Program-made: the position numbers and the translations under genes
Part shown: piece after piece, positions 8,669 through 18,498 of the stretch
Layout of the letters: each line of letters starts with the position of its first letter
How positions within the stretch are numbered: the first letter of the stretch is position 1
Notes under the pieces: model-generated
The model's input: the letters and a program-made list of their open reading frames with translations, nothing else
Databases searched by the model: none
What the model was told of the DNA's origin: nothing
From: Bacillota bacterium
GTDB lineage: Bacteria; Bacillota; Limnochordia; Darwinibacteriales; Darwinibacteriaceae
Assembly: GCA_012840725.1 (NCBI GenBank)
Contig: DURQ01000091.1
Span: 1 to 49,046, forward strand
Length of the DNA stretch: 49,046 bases
Reading direction: 5' to 3'

Positions 8669-10342
8669 ATGCCCATGGACGTGAACGCCACTACTCCAAG
8701 CAACTTCATCCGTGCGATCATAGATCAAGACCTGGCTGAAGGTAAGCACAAGGGGATCGTCACCAGGTTCCCGCCTGAGCCCAACGGCTACCTGCACATC
8801 GGTCACGCCAAGTCCATCTGCCTGAACTTCGGACTGGCCAAAGACTACGGCGGACGCTGCCACCTGCGCTTCGATGATACCAACCCCGAGAAAGAAGATG
8901 TGGAGTACATCGAGAGCATTATGGAGGATGTGCGCTGGCTTGGTTTCGATTGGGGCGAACACCTCTACTTCGCTTCCGACTATTTCGAACAGCTCTATGA
9001 ATTCGCAGTGGAGCTGATCAAGCAGGGAAAAGCCTATGTTTGCGAGCTCAGTGCCGACGAGATCAGGGAGTACCGCGGCACCCTTACCGAACCGGGTAAG
9101 GACAGCCCCTACCGCAACCGCTCCGTCGAAGAGAACCTGGAGCTCTTTGAGCGTATGAAGAACGGCGAGTTCGAAGAGGGCAGCCATGTGCTGAGAGCCA
9201 AGATCGACATGTCTTCTCCCAACGTGGTCATGCGCGATCCGGTGATCTACCGGATCAAGAAGGTGCCTCACCACCGCACGGGCGACAAGTGGTGCATCTA
9301 TCCCATGTATGACTTTACGCACTGCCTGTCTGACGCCATCGAGGGGATCACACACTCCATCTGTACCCTGGAGTTTGAGAACAACCGCCCGCTTTATGAG
9401 TGGATTCTGGAACAGGTTTTCCCGAAACCCCATCCCCAGCAGATCGAGTTTGCCCGTCTCAATTTGAGCTGCACCATGATGAGCAAGCGCAAGCTCCTGC
9501 AGCTGGTCCAGCAGGGTATTGTCAGCGGTTGGGACGATCCCCGCATGCCTACCCTTGCGGGCCTGCGCCGCCGTGGTTTCACCCCAGCAGCCATCCGGGA
9601 TTTCTGTGAGCGTATCGGCGTGGCCAAGGCGAACAGCGTGGTGGACTACAGCCTTCTAGAGCACTGCCTGCGTGAGGATCTAAACAATACCGCGCCGCGC
9701 ACCATGGCCGTGCTGCGGCCGCTGAAGGTGGTCATTGAGAACTACCCTGAGGGCCAGATAGAGTACCTGGAGGCAGTGAACAATCCCAACGATCCCGCAG
9801 CGGGCACTCGCTTGGTTCCCTTCGCCCGAGAGATCTACATCGAACGGGACGATTTCATGCTCGATCCGCCCAAGGGCTTCTTCCGCTTGGCACCCGGTCG
9901 CGAGGTTAGGCTGCGTTTCGCCTACTTCATCAAGTGCACAGATGTGGTCTATGGTGCTGACGGCAGCGTAGTTGAGCTGCGGGCCGTGTACGACCCCGAG
10001 ACTAAAGGTGGTTCTGCTCCGGACGGACGCAAGGTCAAGGCAACGCTGCACTGGGTCGCGGCGGAGCATTCGCTGCCTGCCGAAGTGCGCCTGTACGATC
10101 AGCTGTTTACCAAAGAAGACCCGAACGAAGGCGATTTCATGGAGAACCTCAACCCCAATTCCCTTGAGGTCGTCCAGGACGCCCGGGTGGAACTGAACAT
10201 GAGGGAAGTTAGACCGGGAGATAAGTTCCAGTTTGAGAGGCTTGGTTACTTCTGTGTGGATCTAGATTCGACCCCAGATAGGTTGGTTTTCAACCGCACG
10301 GTGTCGCTGAAAGACTCCTGGGCGAAAATGCAGAAGAAGTAA
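8669..10342 (+). CDS. glnS: Glutaminyl-tRNA synthetase
   Basis: Class I aminoacyl-tRNA synthetase charging tRNA-Gln, about 557 residues and very close to the length of E. coli GlnRS. HIGH is at residues 43-46 within [23 protein letters not shown] is at 271-275. [17 protein letters not shown] matches the tRNA acceptor-contacting region, and the C-terminal anticodon-binding barrels are present (IHW-like [46 protein letters not shown]). It is GlnRS rather than GluRS because of these C-terminal barrels. ATG 8669 has GAGGAG 5 bases ahead; ATG 8675 is possible. Most Firmicutes lack glnS and use GatCAB, so horizontal origin is likely. Confidence 0.97.
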   Translation: MPMDVNATTPSNFIRAIIDQDLAEGKHKGIVTRFPPEPNGYLHIGHAKSICLNFGLAKDYGGRCHLRFDDTNPEKEDVEYIESIMEDVRWLGFDWGEHLYFASDYFEQLYEFAVELIKQGKAYVCELSADEIREYRGTLTEPGKDSPYRNRSVEENLELFERMKNGEFEEGSHVLRAKIDMSSPNVVMRDPVIYRIKKVPHHRTGDKWCIYPMYDFTHCLSDAIEGITHSICTLEFENNRPLYEWILEQVFPKPHPQQIEFARLNLSCTMMSKRKLLQLVQQGIVSGWDDPRMPTLAGLRRRGFTPAAIRDFCERIGVAKANSVVDYSLLEHCLREDLNNTAPRTMAVLRPLKVVIENYPEGQIEYLEAVNNPNDPAAGTRLVPFAREIYIERDDFMLDPPKGFFRLAPGREVRLRFAYFIKCTDVVYGADGSVVELRAVYDPETKGGSAPDGRKVKATLHWVAAEHSLPAEVRLYDQLFTKEDPNEGDFMENLNPNSLEVVQDARVELNMREVRPGDKFQFERLGYFCVDLDSTPDRLVFNRTVSLKDSWAKMQKK

Positions 10343-10345
10343 GGG

Positions 10346-10390
10346 CAAAAAAACGGGAACCGAGGAAAAATCCTGGTTCCCGTTTCGCTT
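10346..10390. terminator. Intrinsic terminator shared by glnS and the SYLF gene
   Basis: An 11-bp stem, AAACGGGAACC (10351-10361) with GGTTCCCGTTT (10375-10385). On the minus strand the stem is followed by seven T residues (A run at 10347-10353), making a strong terminator for the SYLF gene. On the plus strand the downstream T tract is weak. Confidence 0.8.
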
Positions 10391-10413
10391 CACAGCACTT
10401 CTTACTGTTCTTC

Positions 10414-11085
10414 TTATTCGGTTATGCTTGCGAGGGTGTTGAGGAGTACCTGAATGCTTTCACCTTTGGCTTCTTTGGACAGCATCTGACTTGGAGTCAG
10501 CTCTTCACCCCAGTAGAGTTTGTTGGCGCTTTCATTGTTGTTGATGCTTGACCCTTCCAGGGAAGCACCGGCAAAGACTCCTCTGCTGATGGAGTAGCTG
10601 TACATGGAAGCCTTGAGCTGGATATCGGTGCCCGCTTCGGCCGAGCGTCCCACCGGACCGGCGGCCATAGAGATGTTGCCGCCCAGGGTGATCCGCCCTT
10701 CCTGCAGAGTCTTGATACCTTCCTCAGTGGCCACCACCAAGACTAAGGCTGTGCTCTGGACGCCGATCTGCAGCCCGTACGAGACCCCGACCATTTCCAC
10801 AAAGTATGGGCCGTACCACTCTCCCGTGTCGCGGTCGCGCTTGAGCACCACACCTTCCCCATAGCGCCCGCCGATGCCCAAACCGGCCTTCACAACCGAA
10901 GGGAAGATAGCTATCCCGTAGGCGTTACGCACCATGTTCTGGAACTGTTCAGAATCGGGCTGCTGGGTCATTTCCATCAGGACATCTGCGGCCCCCTCCA
11001 GGATTTCGGCGGGGAGTTTGGCGGCAGACGTCACGCCCGTGGCCATCAGGACCGCAACAAGAACCAGTAACAACACTTTCCGCAT
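10414..11085 (-). CDS. Exported SYLF-domain (YSC84-type) protein
   Basis: A 223-residue protein. It has a signal peptide (MRKVLLLVLVAVLMATGVTSA, probable cleavage near residue 21), then an early helix region (AEILEGAADVLMEM) and the SYLF core: YGIAIFPSVVKAGLGIGGRYGEGVVL, VSYGLQIGVQSTALVLVVAT and ITLGGNISMAAGPVGRSAEAGTD. It ends with YSYSISRGVFAGASLEGS. SYLF proteins bind lipids in eukaryotes; the role of bacterial exported forms is not established. The start at 11085 has GGAGGAG about 8 bases upstream. Divergent from cwlD. Confidence 0.9.
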   Translation of the reverse strand: MRKVLLLVLVAVLMATGVTSAAKLPAEILEGAADVLMEMTQQPDSEQFQNMVRNAYGIAIFPSVVKAGLGIGGRYGEGVVLKRDRDTGEWYGPYFVEMVGVSYGLQIGVQSTALVLVVATEEGIKTLQEGRITLGGNISMAAGPVGRSAEAGTDIQLKASMYSYSISRGVFAGASLEGSSINNNESANKLYWGEELTPSQMLSKEAKGESIQVLLNTLASITE

Positions 11086-11172
11086 CTCTTTCTCCTCCTC
11101 TCCAGGATTTATGCTCTGCTTAGGGCAACCCCGAGTGGAATATACATGGGAGGGAAAGGGGGCCCCAAACAC

Positions 11173-11910
11173 ATGTCCCGACTTTACATTCTGATCATCC
11201 CCAGGGGTTTGGGGTGGCTGCTGCTTGGTGCAGCCGGTTTGGTCGTTCTCCTGGCGCTGGGCTGGCGCTATCCCCTTGGGATACACGCCTTAAGTCTGAT
11301 GCACCAGGAGATCGTATACGACATCATGCTCGACCCGGGACACGGCGGTATCGACTCGGGCGCCGTAGGGGCCGGCGAAATCTACGAGAAGGATTTTGTG
11401 CTGGATATTGTCCTCCAGATGGCGGAAATCCTGCAGAGCAGCGGACTACAAGTCGGGCTCACTCGCGATTCTGACAGAGATGTGAGCCATCTGGTCAGCG
11501 AGGGCACGCGGCACCGCAGAGATCTTCTGGGCCGTTTCAAGCTCATGAACCAGGCGCAGCTCGGTCTGAGTGTTCATGCCAACGCCGCAAAGGATATATC
11601 AGAGTCGGGGGCAATCGTCTTCTTTATGAAGGACAGCTACCTGGGCCAGATCTACGCCCAGCTTGTCCTGGAAGAGCTGGAAAAAGTGCAGGTGCTCAAC
11701 GAGCGAACGCCCATCCCCCGCAGCACCCTGCTCCTGCTCAAGGCCCGGCCTCCAGTCGTGTTAGTGGAAGTGGGCTTCATGTCGAACGCGCAGGATCTGG
11801 CCAAGTTGGGGGATCCCCAATTCCGCAGTGCCGTGGCAGACGCTCTCTGCCAAGCCATCCTGAAGTTCTGGGAATGGCGCCACGCTGAGCAGTCAGAGAG
11901 CGGCGCTTAG
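11173..11910 (+). CDS. cwlD: N-acetylmuramoyl-L-alanine amidase, CwlD type
   Basis: A 245-residue amidase_3 enzyme that cuts the MurNAc-L-Ala bond. An N-terminal membrane anchor (WLLLGAAGLVVLLALGW, residues about 15-32) leads to a zinc-dependent catalytic domain: DPGHGGIDSGA (first His ligand), the Glu of EKDF, SVHANAA (second His) and the catalytic Glu in VLVEVGFMSN. Size and a single anchor match CwlD, which makes muramic delta-lactam in the spore cortex. I chose ATG 11173, preceded by AAAGGGGGC; ATG 11146 lacks a good site. Its end overlaps mtnN by 18 bp. Confidence 0.88.
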   Translation: MSRLYILIIPRGLGWLLLGAAGLVVLLALGWRYPLGIHALSLMHQEIVYDIMLDPGHGGIDSGAVGAGEIYEKDFVLDIVLQMAEILQSSGLQVGLTRDSDRDVSHLVSEGTRHRRDLLGRFKLMNQAQLGLSVHANAAKDISESGAIVFFMKDSYLGQIYAQLVLEELEKVQVLNERTPIPRSTLLLLKARPPVVLVEVGFMSNAQDLAKLGDPQFRSAVADALCQAILKFWEWRHAEQSESGA

Positions 11911-12609
11911 GCTTATCAACAGGTTCTCAACTACTGCACTCAACCTCGCGACCATCTCGTCCATGGTCAGGTAGATATCGCTTCCGGCCTGATCATCGGC
12001 GGCATCGGAGATGACCTTCAGGCTCATGTACGGCCTGCCGTTCAGCGAGGCCACCTGGGCGATGGCCGCGACTTCCATATCACAGCAGATAGCGTCCGGG
12101 AAGAAACGGAGGATTTCGTCCTTCTGCCCTTGGGAATCCACAAAAAGGTCACCAGTTGCTGCCAATCCTGAGCGCACACGGCCGGGACCGACCGTGTCTT
12201 CGGCTGTCTGAACCGTAAGGTCAACGAAGCGCCGCTCAACCGGGATCAGGCTGGGGCCAAGCCGGGGGATCACTCCTCGATCGAAACCGAAGCCGCGGGC
12301 GTCAAGATCGTGCTGCACCGACCCGGTGACAGCTACGATGTCACCAATATGCAGGGTTGGGTCCAAAGATCCAGCCAACCCATAGTTTAGGATCAGCCTC
12401 GGTTTGAAATGATCCAAGGTGTACTGGGTGGCCAGGGCGGCGTTCACCTTGCCGATGCCGCAGCGCACAATTACCACATCAAGGCCACACAACCGGCCTT
12501 GGAAAATGGGCAGATGGCTGAAAGGTGCAGCCGCTTCCTGCGCCGAACTCAACTTCTGGAGCAGGCCTTCCACCTCTTGATCCATCGCCCCAACGATGGC
12601 CAGGTCCAT
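11893..12609 (-). CDS. mtnN: 5'-methylthioadenosine/S-adenosylhomocysteine nucleosidase
   Basis: A 238-residue cytoplasmic enzyme hydrolysing MTA and SAH to adenine plus the thioribose product, in SAM recycling. Motifs are IVGAMDQEVEGL at the N-terminus (with the catalytic Glu), VVIVRCGIGKVNAA, LILNYGLAGSLDP, the DMEVAAIAQVA segment with substrate-binding Met and Glu, and VISDAADD holding the catalytic Asp. ATG 12609 is preferred because GGAGGTG is 8 bases away; ATG 12615 is too close. It converges on cwlD. Confidence 0.92.
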   Translation of the reverse strand: MDLAIVGAMDQEVEGLLQKLSSAQEAAAPFSHLPIFQGRLCGLDVVIVRCGIGKVNAALATQYTLDHFKPRLILNYGLAGSLDPTLHIGDIVAVTGSVQHDLDARGFGFDRGVIPRLGPSLIPVERRFVDLTVQTAEDTVGPGRVRSGLAATGDLFVDSQGQKDEILRFFPDAICCDMEVAAIAQVASLNGRPYMSLKVISDAADDQAGSDIYLTMDEMVARLSAVVENLLISLSAAL

Positions 12610-12724
12610 GGGCATCACCTCCGCCCTTAGTTTACCACAAAGTGGGAGGAGATGGAAGGTTAGGCCCCTGTAGTGTCGTATTGATCGCAGTGAAAGGCAC
12701 ACTGATGAAAGGGATGGTACACAA

Positions 12725-14074
12725 GTGAAGGAGCTGGTATTCGACCACAGCTATGCAGTGCCTTTTGTGCGTCCAGGTGAACTGGAGCTTCTAGAACCCC
12801 AGGCAGCCGCGGCTCACAGGCAGCTGCATGATAAAACGGGCGCCGGCAGCAGTTTTTTGGGCTGGTTGGATCTGCCGGAGCGTTATGACAGAGCAGAACT
12901 GGCCCGCCTAAAGGAAGCCGCTCAGAGGATTCAGGATCAGTGCGAAGCGCTCATCGTGATCGGGATCGGCGGATCCTATTTGGGAGCGCGGGCGGCGATC
13001 TCCGCCCTCAGCCACTCGTTTTCTGACCTGCTGAGCAGGGATGCACGAAGGGCACCCCAGGTCTTCTTTGCAGGGCACGCGATCAGCGACAAGTATCTCC
13101 ACGACCTGATTGAGCTGGTGGCCGAGAAGGATCTGGCCTTGAACGTGATCTCCAAGTCCGGAACCACAACCGAGCAGGCCATCGCCTTCCGCATCCTGCG
13201 CGAGCTGATGGAGAAAAAGTACGGGGCTGAAGGGGCAAGGGAAAGGATCTACGTCACCACTGATGCCTCGAAAGGTGCCCTGCGGAAGATGGTCCAGAGC
13301 GAAGGCTACACGAGTTTTGTCATCCCCGACGATGTGGGCGGTCGGTATTCGGTGCTGACCCCAGTCGGCCTTCTGCCCATGGCTGCAGCAGGCATCGATG
13401 TTGACGCACTGCTGGAAGGAGCAGCTGCTGCCTGCAGCTGGTTCGGCCGGCCCGAACTGAAAGATAACGGGGCATATCAATATGCGGCGCTGCGCAGCAT
13501 CTTCCAGCGCAAAGGGAAGAACATCGAGATCCTGGTCAACTACGAGCCGTCCCTCTTTTACTTCAGTGAATGGTGGAAACAGCTCTTTGGCGAAAGCGAA
13601 GGCAAGGACCAAAAGGGTATCTTCCCGGCGAGTGTGAACTTCACCACCGATCTGCACTCCATGGGCCAGTTCATGCAGGATGGGGCGCGCAGCATCTTTG
13701 CCACAACGGTTTGGGTTGACCGGAGTCCGGTTGAGGTTGTCGTTCCCCATGATCCTAAAGATGAGGACGGCTGCGAGTACCTGGCAGGGAAGAGCTTGAG
13801 CTGCATCAACGCCAAGGCTTTTCAGGGAACGGTTCTGGCTCACACAGATGGGGGAGTACCCAACCTGGTAGTTAACGTTCCTGAACTTAACCCCTTCTAT
13901 TTCGGTGCCCTAATTTACTTCTTCGAGAAAGCCTGCGCTATGAGCGGCTATCTGCAGGGTGTGAACCCCTTCGACCAGCCGGGAGTGGAGCTCTACAAGC
14001 GGAACATGTACGCCCTGTTGGGCAGACCGGGGTTTGAGGAGGAAAGGAAAGCACTGGAACAGCGGTTGAAATAG
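12725..14074 (+). CDS. pgi: Glucose-6-phosphate isomerase
   Basis: A 449-residue phosphoglucose isomerase converting glucose-6-phosphate and fructose-6-phosphate. Sugar-phosphate binding is seen in [14 protein letters not shown] and [15 protein letters not shown]; the catalytic Glu lies in [15 protein letters not shown] and the conserved His/Lys near the C-terminus ([15 protein letters not shown]). The length equals that of the Bacillus-type enzyme. Start is GTG 12725 with AAAGG about 12 bases ahead. It opens the run of eight close genes to 19350, with manA 10 bp downstream. Confidence 0.96.
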   Translation: MKELVFDHSYAVPFVRPGELELLEPQAAAAHRQLHDKTGAGSSFLGWLDLPERYDRAELARLKEAAQRIQDQCEALIVIGIGGSYLGARAAISALSHSFSDLLSRDARRAPQVFFAGHAISDKYLHDLIELVAEKDLALNVISKSGTTTEQAIAFRILRELMEKKYGAEGARERIYVTTDASKGALRKMVQSEGYTSFVIPDDVGGRYSVLTPVGLLPMAAAGIDVDALLEGAAAACSWFGRPELKDNGAYQYAALRSIFQRKGKNIEILVNYEPSLFYFSEWWKQLFGESEGKDQKGIFPASVNFTTDLHSMGQFMQDGARSIFATTVWVDRSPVEVVVPHDPKDEDGCEYLAGKSLSCINAKAFQGTVLAHTDGGVPNLVVNVPELNPFYFGALIYFFEKACAMSGYLQGVNPFDQPGVELYKRNMYALLGRPGFEEERKALEQRLK

Positions 14075-14084
14075 GAGGCTCATC

Positions 14085-15056
14085 ATGAGGCATGATCTGT
14101 ACCCACTGACCTTTTTTCCCATCTACAAAGAGACAATCTGGGGGGGCAGGCAGCTGGCGAGAGTTCTCGGCCGGGCGCTGCCTCCGGGTTTGATCGGGGA
14201 AAGTTGGGATGTGGCGGCGCACAAAAACGGGACGAGCGTGGTTGACCGCGGACCCCTGGCCGGTCGGAATTTGGCCGAACTCGTGGAAGACTACGGCGAT
14301 GAGCTCTTGGGCAGGGCAGCGGTCTGGGGCAGGTTTCCGCTCCTTCTCAAGCTGATCGATGCGCATCAGGATCTTTCGGTGCAGGTCCATCCCGACGATG
14401 AATATGTGCGCGCCCTCGGCGTTGAGACGTGGGGGAAGAGTGAATTGTGGTACATCCTGCACAGCGAGCCCGGCGCGTGGATCATCTGGGGGCTGCGTCC
14501 TGGGGTCACCAAGGACCAGTTCGCCCGCGCGATTTCAGAGGGAGGAGAAGCCATTCTGGCCTGTTTGAACAGAGTACCCGTACGCCCCGGCCAGGTTTTT
14601 CCCATATCCGCTGGACTCGTGCATGCTCTGGGTGCGGGCTGTATGGTGGCGGAGATCCAGCAGAACTCGGATACCACTTACCGGGTCTACGATTGGGACC
14701 GCCGCGACAAGAACGGACAGGCGCGGGAACTGCACATCGAACGGGCTCTGGAAGTTATCGACTTCTCACCCCAAGCCCTGGATCCCGCCTATCATCTCGA
14801 ACGCTGCAATCGTCATTTCCGATTCGAGGTTTTGGACAAACCAGCAGATCAAACTCTGGAACTGGGTGGGTTGTTCCAGATCCTAACCCCCTTGGGGGGA
14901 AGAGCTGAGATTGTGTGTAGAGGCATCGTGACCGAGCTGGCCGCTGGCCAGTCCTGCCTGCTGCCGGCTGCCTTGGGGAGCTGTGAACTGCGGGCAGAGG
15001 GCATCGTTCTGAAGTGCAGCCCAACTGCTCCTGGGGAGGAGGCGAGAAACTCTTGA
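14085..15056 (+). CDS. manA: Mannose-6-phosphate isomerase, class I
   Basis: A 323-residue zinc-dependent cupin enzyme interconverting mannose-6-phosphate and fructose-6-phosphate. Zinc ligands lie in LSVQVHPDDEYV (Gln and His), GKSELWYIL (Glu) and SAGLVHALGAG (His). EIQQNSDTTYRVYDWDR is the family signature and holds the catalytic Arg. It is a short Bacillus-type form. ATG 14085 follows AGGAGG. With pgi it joins fructose-6-phosphate to glucose and mannose phosphates, and the zinc importer directly behind supplies a cofactor of the same kind. Confidence 0.95.
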   Translation: MRHDLYPLTFFPIYKETIWGGRQLARVLGRALPPGLIGESWDVAAHKNGTSVVDRGPLAGRNLAELVEDYGDELLGRAAVWGRFPLLLKLIDAHQDLSVQVHPDDEYVRALGVETWGKSELWYILHSEPGAWIIWGLRPGVTKDQFARAISEGGEAILACLNRVPVRPGQVFPISAGLVHALGAGCMVAEIQQNSDTTYRVYDWDRRDKNGQARELHIERALEVIDFSPQALDPAYHLERCNRHFRFEVLDKPADQTLELGGLFQILTPLGGRAEIVCRGIVTELAAGQSCLLPAALGSCELRAEGIVLKCSPTAPGEEARNS

Positions 15057-15064
15057 GGATAGGA

Positions 15065-15955
15065 ATGCATCGCTGGCTGCTTCTAGCTGTTCTTGCCGCT
15101 GGTCTGCTGGGGAGCATCTCGGCCGCGGCGGCAGAACCGCTGAATGTGGTGGCGACCTTTTCCATACTGCAGGACTTCGTGAAGCAGGTTGGAGGCGGTG
15201 AAGTGGCAGTTCAGGCCTTGGTTCCCCTGGGAGCCGATCCCCATACTTGGGAACCAAGCCCCCGGGAAGCCGCACTGCTGGCTGATGCCGACTTGGTGGT
15301 GGCCAACGGAGGTGGGTTCGACGATTGGCTTCTTCGCCTCGTGAGAAATGCGGCCAAACCAGGTGTGCCCGTTCTCCTAGTGGCAGAAGAGCTGGGACCT
15401 GCCGAGGGCGGGGGAAGTCACCATGGCCATGACCACGGCGCAGACCCGCATCTCTGGTTGAGCGTCCCAAATGCCATCTCTTACGTAGAGACCATCGCCG
15501 CTTTCTTGGCAGAGGTGTCCCCGGAGCGCGCCGCAGTCTTCGCCGAACGCTCCAGTGCTTACATCGACGAGCTGCGGGCTCTTGATGCGAAACTCACCCA
15601 AGAGTTGGGCCAGATTCCGCCTGAGCAGAGGGTCATCATCACCTACCACAATGCTTTCAGCTATTTTGCTGAACGTTATGGTTTTGCCGTTGTGGAGTTC
15701 TTAGTGCGGAACCCAGACGCAGAGCCAAACCCGCGCGATCTGGGACGCCTGGTGGGGCTGCTCCAGCGTCTGGAGAAGCCCGCCGTCTTCAGCGAACCTC
15801 AGCTGACAAGCGGGGCACGTTACCTGGAGGCGTTGGCCCGGGATGCCGGTGCCGAGGTCTATGTTCTCTTCAGCGACAGCCTGACGGCGGAAGTGCCTAC
15901 CTACGTTCAGATGATGGAGTATAACCTTCGGGTGTTGATGGAGGCATTGAGATGA
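15065..15955 (+). CDS. Zinc/manganese ABC importer, substrate-binding protein
   Basis: A TroA/ZnuA-type cluster A-I binding protein, about 296 residues. It has a signal peptide (MHRWLLLAVLAAGLLGSISAAA), the first metal ligand in GADPHTWEP, a short His-rich loop (HHGHDHGADPH) and further ligands in ITYHNAFSYFA and the late SDSLT region. The His-rich loop favours zinc. No lipobox Cys is visible after the signal peptide, which is odd for a Gram-positive binding protein and may mean it is held by an uncleaved signal. ATG 15065 has GAGG 6 bases upstream; TTG 15053 with GGAGGAGG is an alternative. Confidence 0.9.
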   Translation: MHRWLLLAVLAAGLLGSISAAAAEPLNVVATFSILQDFVKQVGGGEVAVQALVPLGADPHTWEPSPREAALLADADLVVANGGGFDDWLLRLVRNAAKPGVPVLLVAEELGPAEGGGSHHGHDHGADPHLWLSVPNAISYVETIAAFLAEVSPERAAVFAERSSAYIDELRALDAKLTQELGQIPPEQRVIITYHNAFSYFAERYGFAVVEFLVRNPDAEPNPRDLGRLVGLLQRLEKPAVFSEPQLTSGARYLEALARDAGAEVYVLFSDSLTAEVPTYVQMMEYNLRVLMEALR

Positions 15956-16725
15956 CGGCGCGTGGAGCGGATCTAGCCCTGGAAGTTCGGAATCTCACCG
16001 TCGGATACGGCGATCGGGCGGTTCTGAAGGGTGTATCCTGGCAGGTTGAGCGGGGCACCCTGGCTGCGGTGATCGGACCCAACGGAGGCGGGAAATCCAC
16101 ACTGCTCAAGACGGCGGTTGGCCTGCTAAGGCCCTTCAGTTATGATACACTCAACCTTCTGGGAAAGAGCCCCCGTGAAGGACGGCGCAGCGTGGCCTAT
16201 CTTCCCCAACGGGAAGAGGTGGATTGGAGTTTCCCCATCACCGTCCTTGAGGTGGTCCTGCAGGGGAGGTTGGTAAAAAAGGGGTGGCTCGGCAGGTTGG
16301 GGCCGCAGGATAGGGAAGAGGCCTGCAGGGCGCTGGAACTCTTCGGACTGACCGGGTTGGAGAGGGCACAGATCGGCGCACTCAGCGGAGGGCAGCGCCA
16401 GAGGGTGTTCCTGGCGAGAGCTGTGGTTCAGGAGGCGGATCTCATCCTGCTGGACGAGCCGGCCGCGGGCCTGGACGCCCAAGCCCAGCACGAGCTGGCC
16501 GGACTCCTTGTTGAACTGAGCAGAGCGGGCAAGACGATCATCGCGGCTACCCATGATCTCGACTGCCTGACGGGGTGTTTCGACCAGGTACTGGCCTTGA
16601 ACGGGCGGGTCCTGGCTGCCGGAAAACCTTCGCAGGTGTTGACAGAGGAGTTCGTGGTAGAGCTGTTTGCCAAGCACTTTCCAAAAGTGGGCGCGGGCGG
16701 GGAGGTCACAGTACATGAACCTTGA
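15952..16725 (+). CDS. Zinc/manganese ABC importer, ATP-binding protein
   Basis: A 257-residue ATPase with Walker A GPNGGGKST, Q-loop LPQRE, signature LSGGQRQR, Walker B LILLDEP and H-loop ATHD. It is ZnuC/MntB-like in length and in the family-typical VDWSFPITVLEVVLQGR. The start overlaps the stop of the binding-protein gene (ATGA) and its end overlaps the permease start by 11 bp, so the three subunits are probably translationally coupled. Confidence 0.93.
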   Translation: MTARGADLALEVRNLTVGYGDRAVLKGVSWQVERGTLAAVIGPNGGGKSTLLKTAVGLLRPFSYDTLNLLGKSPREGRRSVAYLPQREEVDWSFPITVLEVVLQGRLVKKGWLGRLGPQDREEACRALELFGLTGLERAQIGALSGGQRQRVFLARAVVQEADLILLDEPAAGLDAQAQHELAGLLVELSRAGKTIIAATHDLDCLTGCFDQVLALNGRVLAAGKPSQVLTEEFVVELFAKHFPKVGAGGEVTVHEP

Positions 16726-17548
16726 GCTGGTTTTCGAGCCGTTTCAATACGCCTTTATGGTGCGCGCCTTTCTTGGCGTCAGTCTTGTCGCGTTGGTAGC
16801 AGCGGCCGTCGGGACATTCGTGGTCCTCAAAGGGCTTGCCTTCATGGGTGATGCCATCGCCCACACGGCCTTCACAGGTATCGCTCTGGGGCTGCTCATC
16901 GGGATCAGTATCCACCTGAGTGCGCTGGTGTTCGCACTCTTCACAGCTCTAGGAGTAGTTGTCCTGACGCGCGTATCAAGGGTGAAAGACGATACTGCTC
17001 TGGCCATCATCTTCACGGGCGTTTTCGCCCTGGGAATAGTGCTGCTGTCCACCAGCCCGAGCTTTGTTGGGGATCTGAACAGCCTGCTGCTTGGTTCGGT
17101 TCTGGCCATCCAGCCTGGGGAGATCGCGGTGATCGCCGGTTTTGCCCTGTTTGTTCTGGCAGTATTGGGTCTTTTCTTCCGCCGTTTTGTCTTGGTCTTC
17201 TTTGACCCGCTGGGGGCGGAGGCCGCCGGCTTTCCCGCGGTCGCATTCCAGACCCTGTTTCTCGCCCTGATCGCGGCAGCCATCGTGGTTTCCATCCGCG
17301 CAGTTGGGGTCGTATTGGTTGTGGCGCTTCTGATAACCCCGGCGGCGACGGCAGGTTTGATCACCAAAGAGCTGAAGCGGCAGATGGCGCTGTCGTCGGT
17401 CTTCGGTTTGGCTTCTTCCATCTTTGGCCTGTACCTCTCCTACTTCTTCGGCGCTCCCCCGGGAGCAACAGTGGTGTTGGTGGCTACCTCGCTCTTCGTT
17501 GTGGTGCTGGCCCTTCAGGCGCTGCGCCGGACAGGTGGGAAAGCATGA
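16715..17548 (+). CDS. Zinc/manganese ABC importer, permease
   Basis: A 277-residue ABC-3 family membrane protein with about eight hydrophobic spans. Family marks include GTFVVLKGLAFMGDAIAHTAFTGIALG near the N-terminus and the coupling region RAVGVVLVVALLITPAATAGL. ATG 16715 follows GGGAGG. No metal regulator (Zur, MntR) sits in the operon. Its stop overlaps the pseudouridine synthase start by 4 bp. Confidence 0.93.
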   Translation: MNLELVFEPFQYAFMVRAFLGVSLVALVAAAVGTFVVLKGLAFMGDAIAHTAFTGIALGLLIGISIHLSALVFALFTALGVVVLTRVSRVKDDTALAIIFTGVFALGIVLLSTSPSFVGDLNSLLLGSVLAIQPGEIAVIAGFALFVLAVLGLFFRRFVLVFFDPLGAEAAGFPAVAFQTLFLALIAAAIVVSIRAVGVVLVVALLITPAATAGLITKELKRQMALSSVFGLASSIFGLYLSYFFGAPPGATVVLVATSLFVVVLALQALRRTGGKA

Positions 17549-18498
17549 TAGACCATCCCCGCGTGCTGACAACGGTCGTTGAGGAGCAGGAAGATGGGCT
17601 GATGGTCAAAGAGATCGTCAGCGGCCGCATGGGCATCAACCGCGGGCTGCTGCGGCGTATGAAGCAGGGGGGCGGAGTCTTCCTGAACGGCCAGAGAGAC
17701 TTCCTGACCAGGAGGGTGCGGGCAGGCGACGTCATCCAGATCGTCCTTTTCGATGAGAAGACCGCGCTTTTGCCCGAGGACCTTCCTCTGAAGATCGTTT
17801 TTGAAGATGACTATCTGCTGGTTGTGGATAAGCCGGCAGGCATGCCCGTTCACCCGACGGGGGCCTACCGGGAAGGTACTCTGGCCAATGCCCTAGCCCA
17901 TCATTGGGCTGTTCAGGGACTGGAAGCCAAGGTGCGCCTGGTCCACCGCCTTGACAAGGACACTTCCGGCTTGATCCTGGTGGCCAAAGACCCGTACACC
18001 CTGCGTGAACTGGTACAGCAGCTCAGCCGCAGGGAACTTGTCCGGGAGTACCTCACCATAGTTCACGGCCGCCTGCCGGAGAAGCGGGGGGTGATCGATG
18101 CGCCCATAGGCCGCGTTGTGGACCACGGAGTGATGCGCAGGGCTGATCCCCAAGGCAAAGCGGCCAAGACGGTCTACGAGGTGCTGCGGTGTGCGGGCGA
18201 TGCGACACTGGTGCGGGCCCGTCTCGAGAGCGGCCGCACTCACCAGATCCGGGTCCATTTTGCCCATATCGGTCACCCAGTGGTAGGGGATCCCCTTTAC
18301 AGCCAGGCCAGCCCGTATCTGTCCCGCCAGGCGCTGCATGCCTGGCGTTTGGAATTTGTCCATCCGCGCACCAAGATGCGGCACGTGATCAGCTGTCCTA
18401 TGCCTCAGGAGATGCTTTCGCTTTGGAGAAGGTTTCGGGAAGGAGAGTCAGCAGGTGATGGGAAAAGTGACGTGGAAGACGGTTCGGCACGGTGCTGA
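17545..18498 (+). CDS. RluA family pseudouridine synthase
   Basis: A 317-residue RNA uridine isomerase. The N-terminal S4-like region (MGINRGLLRRMKQGGGVFLNG) precedes the catalytic domain with HRLDKDTSG, catalytic Asp at residue 137, and later RLESGRTHQIRVHF and HPVVGDPLY. The exact rRNA or tRNA target cannot be read from the sequence; RluC/RluD-like 23S sites are usual for this group. Overlaps the permease and the next gene, so it is in the operon. Confidence 0.92.
   Translation: MIDHPRVLTTVVEEQEDGLMVKEIVSGRMGINRGLLRRMKQGGGVFLNGQRDFLTRRVRAGDVIQIVLFDEKTALLPEDLPLKIVFEDDYLLVVDKPAGMPVHPTGAYREGTLANALAHHWAVQGLEAKVRLVHRLDKDTSGLILVAKDPYTLRELVQQLSRRELVREYLTIVHGRLPEKRGVIDAPIGRVVDHGVMRRADPQGKAAKTVYEVLRCAGDATLVRARLESGRTHQIRVHFAHIGHPVVGDPLYSQASPYLSRQALHAWRLEFVHPRTKMRHVISCPMPQEMLSLWRRFREGESAGDGKSDVEDGSARC

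Noticed and set aside
13558-13815. Minus-strand frames inside pgi and other long genes
   Set aside because: They are shadows of strongly recognised genes and show no start signals.
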